A stretch of DNA of 64,000 nucleotides from NCBI RefSeq assembly GCF_016918855.1, contig NZ_JADKYB010000003.1, positions 479,257 through 543,256 on the forward strand, in the 5' to 3' direction. This document shows, one piece after another, positions 58,715 through 64,000 of this stretch; position 1 is the stretch's first letter; every line of letters starts with the position of its first letter. Below the pieces are notes generated by a model. The model saw nothing but the letters and a program-made list of their open reading frames with translations. It searched no databases and was not told where the DNA came from. The stretch comes from Actinacidiphila acididurans. Lineage in GTDB: Bacteria; Actinomycetota; Actinomycetes; Streptomycetales; Streptomycetaceae. The position numbers and the translations under genes are program-made.

Positions 58715-59791
58715 ATGAAAGCGCTCGTCTTCGAGGGACCGGGACGCGCCGTGTGGCGCGAGACACCCGATCCGGTCGTCCAGGACGCGACCGACGCCGT
58801 CGTCAGGGTGGAGGCCGTCACGATCTGCGGTACCGACCTGCACATCCTCAAGGGGGACGTGCCGGAGGTGCGCCCGGGCACCGTGCTGGGGCACGAGGCC
58901 GTGGGCGAGGTGGTGGCGACCGGCAGCGCGGTGCGCGGCGTACGGCCGGGGGACCGCGTCCTGGTGTCGTGCATCACCGGGTGCGGGCGGTGCCGATACT
59001 GCCGGGAGGGCGCGTACGGGCAGTGCCGCGAGGGCGGAGGGTGGATTCTCGGCCATCTCGTCGACGGCACGCAGGCGGAGTTCGTCCGGGTGCCCTACGC
59101 CGACAACGCGCTGCACCCGCTCCCGGCCACCGTGGACGCCACCGAAGCCGTACTGCTGGCCGATATCTTCCCCACCGCGTACGAGGTCGGCGTGCTCAAC
59201 GGGCGGGTACGCCCGGGGGACACCGTCGCCGTGGTCGGCGCGGGGCCGGTCGGGCTGGCCGCCGTCGCCACCGCCCGGTTCTTCTCGCCGTCCCGGATCG
59301 TCGCCGTCGACCTCGCCCCCGCGCGGCTGGACGCGGCCAAACGCCTGGGCGCCGACGTCACCGCCACAGTGGCGGACAGCGAGACGCTGATCGCGGACCT
59401 CACCGGTGGACTCGGCGCCGACGTGGTGATCGAGGCCGTGGGCGCGCCCGAGAGCTTCGAACTGTGCACCCGCATGGTCCGCCCGGGCGGACACGTCGCC
59501 AACGTCGGCGTGCACGGCCGGCCCGCCACGCTGCACCTCGAGGACCTGTGGAGCCGGAACGTCACGATCCGCACCGGCCTGGTCGACACCTACTCCACGC
59601 CGACCCTGCTGCGCATGCTCATCGACGGCCGTCTCCCGGCGGCGCCGATGGTCACCCACACCTTCGAACTGGACGCGATGGAGCAGGCGTACGACGTCTT
59701 CGCCCGCGCCGCGGACACCGGCGCCCTCAAAGTGGTGCTCGGCGAACCGCGGCCCGAGGGCCCGACCGCGCACGCCGCCGAGGGGAGCTGA
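58715..59791 (+). CDS. Zinc-dependent alcohol dehydrogenase
   Basis: 358 residues from ATG 58715 (GAGGAAGAGGG upstream). Catalytic zinc ligands: Cys in 'TICGTDLH' and His in 'LGHEAVGEV'; the structural zinc site is the four-Cys loop 'CGRCRYCREGAYGQC'. NAD-binding 'AVVGAGPVGLAAVATARF'. It oxidises alcohols or reduces aldehydes in the cytosol. First gene of a same-strand run with XRE-PNPOx (6-base gap), CBS-BON and flavodoxin; this set resembles the stress/dormancy regulon of actinobacteria, so it may keep redox balance under low oxygen. Confidence 0.92.
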   Translation: MKALVFEGPGRAVWRETPDPVVQDATDAVVRVEAVTICGTDLHILKGDVPEVRPGTVLGHEAVGEVVATGSAVRGVRPGDRVLVSCITGCGRCRYCREGAYGQCREGGGWILGHLVDGTQAEFVRVPYADNALHPLPATVDATEAVLLADIFPTAYEVGVLNGRVRPGDTVAVVGAGPVGLAAVATARFFSPSRIVAVDLAPARLDAAKRLGADVTATVADSETLIADLTGGLGADVVIEAVGAPESFELCTRMVRPGGHVANVGVHGRPATLHLEDLWSRNVTIRTGLVDTYSTPTLLRMLIDGRLPAAPMVTHTFELDAMEQAYDVFARAADTGALKVVLGEPRPEGPTAHAAEGS

Positions 59792-59797
59792 TCCGCC

Positions 59798-60454
59798 GTG
59801 CCGAAGACAGCCGGACCGCGGGGCGACATCGGGCGCAGGCTGACCCACCGCCGCGAGGAACTCGGGCTCAGCCGCGAGCAGGTGGCCGAGCGGGCCGGTG
59901 TGGCCACCGCCTACCTGCAATACGTCGAGGAGCGGCCGTCGGCGAATCCGGGGCCGTCGTTCATGCTCCGGGTCGCCGAGGCACTGCAGACCACGGTGCC
60001 GCACCTGCGCGGCGGCGACGCGGACCTGCCGCCCGGCACCGGCGCGGCACCCACCCACCCCGTCTTCACCGAACTCCCCCCGCAGGAGTCCATGGCCCTG
60101 CTGTCCGGCCACGGCGTGGGCCGGATCGCGCTGACCACGGACGCGGGCCCGGCCATCCTGCCCGTCAACTACGACGTGATCGACGGGGACATCGTCCTGC
60201 GCACGGCGCCGGCCGACCCGGTCTCGCTCGCCGCCGGGCACGAGGTGGCCTTCGAGGTGGACCGGATCGACGAGGCGCTCAGCAGCGGCTGGAGCGTCCT
60301 GGTCGTCGGCCCCGCGGACGAGGTGACCGACGCCGGCGAGGTGCGGGGCCTGCGCGGCCGCGCGTACACCACTCCCTGGGTGGGGGGCGATCGCGAGATG
60401 TGGCTGCGGATCCGGCCGGTACGGGTCACCGGCCGCCGGATCACCGCCGGGTGA
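59798..60454 (+). CDS. XRE helix-turn-helix plus PNPOx-like flavin-binding protein
   Basis: 218 residues from GTG 59798, 6 bases after the dehydrogenase stop (likely coupled). N-terminal XRE helix-turn-helix ('GRRLTHRREELGLSREQVA', 'AERAGVATAYLQYVEERPS'), then a pyridoxamine-5-phosphate-oxidase-like split barrel ('LSGHGVGRIALTTDAGPAI', 'LPVNYDVIDGDIVLRTAP'). The barrel in this family binds FMN or related cofactors; fused to a DNA-binding domain it may act as a flavin or redox sensor. Confidence 0.85.
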   Translation: MPKTAGPRGDIGRRLTHRREELGLSREQVAERAGVATAYLQYVEERPSANPGPSFMLRVAEALQTTVPHLRGGDADLPPGTGAAPTHPVFTELPPQESMALLSGHGVGRIALTTDAGPAILPVNYDVIDGDIVLRTAPADPVSLAAGHEVAFEVDRIDEALSSGWSVLVVGPADEVTDAGEVRGLRGRAYTTPWVGGDREMWLRIRPVRVTGRRITAG

Positions 60455-60536
60455 GACCCGGCCCGCCCCGGGGCCCTGCGACCGCGGCGCCGGGCAGAGG
60501 AAACGAGCACGAACGAGTCAACGAGGAGGCCGCACC

Positions 60537-61229
60537 ATGAGGCACCGCACGGTCGGCGACCTGATGACGCACACGGTGGTCCGGGTCCGCCCGGACACGC
60601 CGTTCAAGACCATCGCCAAGCTCTTCGCCGAGCACGACATCACCGCCGTGCCCGTCGTGGACGACTCCGGCCGCCCGGTCGGCGTCGTCTCCGAGGCGGA
60701 CCTGCTGCGCAGGGAGTCCAGCCAGCCGGACCCCGCCGGGCTGCTGGCCGTCCTGGACACACCGGGCGAGGAGTTGCCGCCCCCGGTGGCGACCACCGCG
60801 GGCGGGCTGATGACCGGCCCCGCGATCGTCGCCCACCCCGAATGGTCGGTGGTCGAGGCCGCGCGGGTCATGGACCGCGGCCACATCAAGCGCCTGCCCG
60901 TGGTGGACGAGACCGGCACGCTGGTCGGCATCGTCAGCCGGTCCGACCTGCTGCGGGTGTTCCTGCGCCGCGACTCCCTGATCCGCGAGGAGATCAGCGG
61001 CGACATCCTGGAACGGGCCATGGGCATCTCACCGGACGAGGTGAGCGTCCGCGTCGACGACGGCCGCGTGCTGCTGCACGGCACCGTGGACCGCCGCAGC
61101 CTCGTCGACGTCCTGGTCCGGCTGAGCGAGGCGGTCGACGGCGTCGTCGGGGTCAGCGCCGAACTCGGCTACCGCACCGACGAGGCGGTCGCCGTGGCGG
61201 GCCGGCAGGACCGTACCGGCCTGGGGTGA
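60537..61229 (+). CDS. CBS-pair plus BON-domain protein
   Basis: 230 residues from ATG 60537 (GAGGAGG 7 bases upstream). Two CBS domains, residues ~8-60 ('VGDLMTHTVVRVRPDTP', 'DDSGRPVGVVSEADLLRR') and ~93-145 ('VVDETGTLVGIVSRSDLL'), form an adenosine-nucleotide binding pair. A C-terminal BON domain (~150-220, 'EVSVRVDDGRVLLHGTVD') may bind membrane or lipid. Such proteins appear in actinobacterial dormancy regulons (DosR-like, OsdR) and sense energy state; that role is inferred. Confidence 0.9.
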   Translation: MRHRTVGDLMTHTVVRVRPDTPFKTIAKLFAEHDITAVPVVDDSGRPVGVVSEADLLRRESSQPDPAGLLAVLDTPGEELPPPVATTAGGLMTGPAIVAHPEWSVVEAARVMDRGHIKRLPVVDETGTLVGIVSRSDLLRVFLRRDSLIREEISGDILERAMGISPDEVSVRVDDGRVLLHGTVDRRSLVDVLVRLSEAVDGVVGVSAELGYRTDEAVAVAGRQDRTGLG

Positions 61230-61235
61230 GCGGCC

Positions 61236-61751
61236 GTGGCCGCGCCGCAGCACGTCCTCGTCGCCTACGAGTCCAGGAACGGCGGCACGTCCGAGATCGC
61301 CGAGTGGATCGGCACCGCACTGCGCGAGGAGGGGCTGCCGGCCACCGTGCTGCCGGCGTCGACGATCGGCACCCTCCACCCCTTCACCGCCGTCGTCCTG
61401 GGCTCCGGGGTGTACGAGGGCCGCTGGCTGCGCGGCGCGGTCAGGTTCGCCCACCGCAACCGCCGTGACCTGCTCGAGCGCCCGGTCTGGCTGTTCAGCA
61501 GCGGCCCACTGGACCCGACCGTGGACGAGCGGGACGTGCCGCCGGTACCGAGCGCCCTGGGCGTCGCCGACGCGGTGGACGCCCGCGAGCACATGACGTT
61601 CGGCGGGCGCCTTGTGTCGGGTGCCCGCGGTCTGCTCGCCCGGCTGATCCTGCGTCGGGGAGGGGGCGGCGACTTCCGCGATCCCGACAGCGTGCGGGAA
61701 TGGGCGCACGCCATCTCCCGCGAGCTGATGGCGGAGCCGACGCCGCGCTGA
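61236..61751 (+). CDS. Flavodoxin-domain protein (HemG-like)
   Basis: 171 residues from GTG 61236, 6 bases after the CBS-BON stop. Flavodoxin fold: 'VLVAYESRNGGTSEIAEWI' (phosphate loop with the S/R-N-G-G-T pattern), 'AVVLGSGVYEGRWLRGAVR', 'VWLFSSGPLDP'. FMN-binding; similar to menaquinone-linked protoporphyrinogen oxidase HemG and to flavodoxins in stress regulons. Last gene of the four-gene run; translational coupling with the CBS-BON gene is likely. Confidence 0.88.
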   Translation: MAAPQHVLVAYESRNGGTSEIAEWIGTALREEGLPATVLPASTIGTLHPFTAVVLGSGVYEGRWLRGAVRFAHRNRRDLLERPVWLFSSGPLDPTVDERDVPPVPSALGVADAVDAREHMTFGGRLVSGARGLLARLILRRGGGGDFRDPDSVREWAHAISRELMAEPTPR

Positions 61752-61981
61752 GGGCCGGCACCCCCGGAACGTATACACCCGGGCCCGTTGCTGCGCACCG
61801 ACTCGAACTTCTGTGTTTTCTCTGAATGTTCGGGCGGTCTCCTACGTACAGGTGGTCACGCGCAACAATGACGTCGCGGGGTGACAGTGTTCACTGCTGT
61901 CACCTGGCCCCCACAACGGACAGGTATGACCGTAAGGGCCGAAACCCATCCGTTCCTTCCCCCCACATCGAAGGAGCTTCC

Positions 61982-62470
61982 ATGTTCAAGCTCGGCGTGA
62001 AGCCGGAGGCAGTGACTCCGGCTGTCTTAGCCCTGTACCGCATGGTCATCGGGCTTCTCTTCGCCTGCCATGGCGCGTCCTCCGTCCTCGACGCCTTCGG
62101 CGGCACCCCCGGCGGCGGGCCCGCCGTCGGGCACTGGCCGTCCTGGTGGGCAGGGCTGATCCAGCTCGTCTGCGGCGCCCTGGTCTTCATCGGCATCGGC
62201 GACATCGGGACGCGCGTGGCGGCGGTCCTCAGCTCCGGTTCCATGGCGTACGCGTACTTCACCGTGCACCAGAAGCACGCGCTGTGGCCGATCGAGAACG
62301 GTGGCGAGCTCTCCGTCCTCTTCTGCTGGAGCTTCCTTCTGATAGCGCTCGTCGGCCCCGGCGCCTGGACCCTGACGAGCGCTTTCACCAGGAGTTCCGC
62401 GCCGGCGGCCGTTTCCGTCCCCGCGCAGGCGGCAGCTCCCGCGCCGGTCACCACCACAGAGTCGCCCTGA
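61982..62470 (+). CDS. DoxX-family membrane protein
   Basis: 162 residues from ATG 61982 (GGAG 6 bases upstream). Four predicted membrane helices; 'LYRMVIGLLFACHGASSVL' is the DoxX start, and 'LIQLVCGALVFIGIGDIGT' and 'LFCWSFLLIALVGPGAWTL' follow. DoxX proteins take part in thiol/oxidative stress or quinone-linked reactions. Codon 16 is TTA (62027-62029), predicting bldA dependence. The ~230-base gap upstream (61752-61981) shows no gene and probably holds its promoter. The tail is Ala/Pro/Thr-rich. Confidence 0.88.
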   Translation: MFKLGVKPEAVTPAVLALYRMVIGLLFACHGASSVLDAFGGTPGGGPAVGHWPSWWAGLIQLVCGALVFIGIGDIGTRVAAVLSSGSMAYAYFTVHQKHALWPIENGGELSVLFCWSFLLIALVGPGAWTLTSAFTRSSAPAAVSVPAQAAAPAPVTTTESP

Positions 62471-62966
62471 CACCGTCGTCACGGGACTGACTCGATCCTG
62501 CCCGACCCCGCTCGGGCCGTGCTGGACCTGGTCCGACCTCCTTCGACCCGGTTCGGCCCGGCCCGCGGCCCCGGAGTCCGCGCTGTGCCCGCACAGCCGA
62601 CCTCCGGGGCCGCACCACAGGCGTCATCCGGCCCGCCCCCGGCCGCCGTACCCCCCTCGCCGCCCCGGCCCGGCCCGCGCTCCTCGGCCGGGGGTGCCGC
62701 GCTGCTCATGGGCCGCTCTCCCGCCGATGCCGGAGGACTGTCTTCCTCCATTGGCACGGCGGCTCGGCACGCCGGGACGGGCCGTACGGGCGAACGGGTA
62801 CGCGCCCGCATCCGTCACGCCACGGGCATCGGCGGGGACTTCTGTGAACGGGCCGTTACTTTTTGGACCGTCACTTCCCCGCCGCTGCGGGGAGCGGTCG
62901 GCCGCCGCCGGTCGGGCGGCGGCCGATGCTGTGCGAACCCGGGCTTCCCGGGCGCGGCGCTGTGCC
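62471..62966. other. 496-base gap without a convincing gene
   Basis: Open frames exist but have no domain, no good start and biased low-complexity composition. A GCCCGA-(6)-TCGGGC hairpin at 62500-62517 soon after the DoxX stop may be its terminator. Nothing else is seen. Confidence 0.5.
62500..62517. terminator. Short hairpin after DoxX
   Basis: GCCCGA-CCCCGC-TCGGGC, a 6-bp stem 30 bases after the DoxX stop. Weak terminator candidate. Confidence 0.4.
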
Positions 62967-63287
62967 TCAGATGCCGCTCTCGGATTCGGCCACCGCGATC
63001 GTGAAGCCGAGCGCCTCGGCGATGCGGCCGGCGGCTGCCATGACGCGCGCGGTGCCCACGACGGGCGCGACCGCGATCAGCACGTCCTGGACCTGTTCCG
63101 CCGACAGGCCGGCCCGTACGGCCGGATCGATGTGGGTGAGGTAGGAGACCGCGGGGGCGTCCATCGCCACCAGCGCGGCGATGCGCGTGAGGATGAGGGT
63201 GCGTTCGTCGAGGCCGCAGCGTTCGATCGAATCGACCGTCATGGCGGCGATGGTGTCGAGTACGGGGGTGTCCGACGCGGTTGCCAT
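62967..63287 (-). CDS. Carboxymuconolactone decarboxylase-family protein without CxxC
   Basis: 106 residues from ATG 63287. CMD fold: 'DERTLILTRIAALVAMDAP', 'SYLTHIDPAVRAGLSAEQV', 'DVLIAVAPVVGTARVMAAA'. The catalytic CxxC of AhpD-like members is absent, with 'AVSYLTHI' at that place, so it is not a thiol peroxidase. Related thiol-free CMD proteins are of unclear role. It lies alone, convergent with DoxX. Confidence 0.8.
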   Translation of the reverse strand: MATASDTPVLDTIAAMTVDSIERCGLDERTLILTRIAALVAMDAPAVSYLTHIDPAVRAGLSAEQVQDVLIAVAPVVGTARVMAAAGRIAEALGFTIAVAESESGI

Positions 63288-63758
63288 GTCCGGACCGCCT
63301 TCCAGCGAGGTACGGACCGGTACGCACCCCCGGCGGGCCCGTCCGCCCCGCGTGCCGGCTGCTTGCCCCTCCACGGTAAGGGCCGGTCCGGCTTCCGCGC
63401 ATGCCGACCGGGCGCGGCGGACCGCCCCCTGACCTGCGGCAGCCCCGTACCGCGCGGACACAGCCGGTGACCGCCGCCCCAGCTTCCGGCCCCGGCGAGG
63501 GCCCGCGCACCCGGGCAACTCCGCGCCGACCAGCGCCCGTACGGCTGCCCGCCGGACCGCTCGGGCACCACGCGCACCGCCTTTACAAGAGAGCAGTGGT
63601 CCGTTAAGTTCGGCGGCCAAGCGGTCCGCCACCGCCCGCCCGGCCCTGACCAGGACGTGCGTCGTCCAGGGCACGGGCGCCCGGGGCGGAATCCGCTTGT
63701 CCGTGGTGCGCCGCGCGAGCCACCGGGCACCCACCCCCTTCCGGAAGGAAGCCGCCAC
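63288..63758. other. 471-base gap without a recognised gene
   Basis: Only GC-rich shadow frames. An A/T-richer patch around 63580-63610 ('TTTACAAGAGAG', 'GTTAAGTT') may be a promoter for the secreted repeat peptide. No domain or strong start seen. Confidence 0.5.
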
Positions 63759-63956
63759 GTGAAACGCCTGCGTCTCCATCTCGGTCTGGCCGCCGGTCTC
63801 ACCGCCGTCATCGCCCTGACGCCCCCGTCCGTCACGGCCGGGGCGGCCGGGCGGGTGGGCGGGGCGAGGGTCGGCGGGACCGTGGTCGGGGGCGCCGACG
63901 TCGGCGGGGTGGTGGTGGGCGGTGGGGAGGTCGGCGGGGTCGGCTGGGGGATGTAG
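63759..63956 (+). CDS. Short secreted Val-Gly-Gly repeat peptide
   Basis: 65 residues from GTG 63759 (GGAAGGAAG 7 bases upstream, strong). A Sec signal peptide ('LGLAAGLTAVIALTPPSVTA', probable cleavage near 'TAGAAG') is followed by about 35 residues made of VGG units ('RVGGARVGGTVVGGADVGG', 'VVVGGGEVGGVGWGM'), i.e. a Gly/Val repeat. Such a peptide could assemble at the surface, but no known family is recognised. The TAG stop is clear, so the short size is real unless the sequence has a shift. Confidence 0.6.
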   Translation: MKRLRLHLGLAAGLTAVIALTPPSVTAGAAGRVGGARVGGTVVGGADVGGVVVGGGEVGGVGWGM

Positions 63957-64000
63957 ACGCCAGCGTCGATCGTGTGGTCGACCCCTCCCGGCTGCGCGGG

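Noticed and set aside
63239..63835. Minus-strand open frame of about 198 codons near the right end
   Set aside because: Arg/Gly/Pro-rich composition, no start signal or domain; shadow of the CMD gene region and the secreted peptide.
1..64000. tRNA, rRNA, riboswitch or complete insertion sequence
   Set aside because: Read through the window and saw no cloverleaf, rRNA-like or intact transposase sequence. A computed scan (tRNAscan, Rfam) could still find something small.

Overview
The window is very GC-rich, with strong third-position G/C bias, frequent GTG/TTG starts and GGAGG-type ribosome sites. It carries many single-gene regulator/target pairs, secreted hydrolases and TetR, AraC, LysR, TrmB and MmyB-type regulators. 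This fits a streptomycete or close relative (Streptomycetaceae), probably in a chromosome arm: small decayed genes and accessory enzymes are common, and no ribosomal, tRNA or core replication genes are visible. The organism is inferred from sequence style only.

Layout. 1-3.8 kb: tail of a flavoprotein hydroxylase, a transposase relic, and an SDR/MFS unit divergent from a TetR regulator. 3.8-7.7 kb: an APH-type kinase, a second MFS exporter, and a DJ-1/PfpI enzyme paired with a GlxA-type regulator. 7.9-10.8 kb: an operon made of a tiny ORF, an ABC exporter and a double-Nudix protein. 11-13.3 kb: a patch of small and broken genes (maltose acetyltransferase relic, zinc-ribbon protein with an in-frame stop, GNAT, KOW protein). 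13.5-18.4 kb: a large secreted subtilase divergent from a TrmB-type regulator. 18.5-23 kb: a frameshifted small gene, a GNAT-membrane fusion, and a Met/His-rich lipoprotein with its membrane partner. 22.3-24.9 kb: an AraC regulator and a GMC oxidoreductase. 25-33.9 kb: membrane and housekeeping-type genes (YihY, DUF4230, a 17-residue repeat protein, metallophosphoesterase, isochorismatase-like, LysR with an SRPBCC-like gene, UbiA, FMN reductase). 34-40.7 kb: secreted proteins and two TetR-controlled redox genes (aldo/keto reductase, aldehyde dehydrogenase).

40.9-49.3 kb is a saccharolytic locus. A GH92 alpha-mannosidase carrying two copies of an accessory module lies divergent from a GH2 exo-glucosaminidase-like enzyme and a GH20 hexosaminidase, and the locus ends in two back-to-back hairpins. 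49.4-58.5 kb holds an HD protein, a quinone oxidoreductase and an AhpD-like protein that share an upstream 13-mer, an MpaB-like oxygenase, DUF5997 with a LysR-like domain, an Smr protein, two SDRs, a P450 and an MmyB-type regulator. 58.7-61.8 kb is a four-gene run (zinc alcohol dehydrogenase, XRE-PNPOx, CBS-BON, flavodoxin) of the kind found in actinobacterial dormancy/hypoxia regulons. The end has DoxX, a CMD protein and a short secreted Val-Gly-Gly repeat peptide.

Recurring themes are divergent regulator/enzyme pairs with readable operator-like dyads in between, and TTA (bldA-type) leucine codons in several accessory genes (tiny ORF, GNAT-membrane fusion, P450, DoxX). Candidates for something undescribed are the tiny ORF/ABC/double-Nudix operon, the GNAT-membrane fusion and the 17-residue repeat protein. 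None of these functions is proven by sequence alone.
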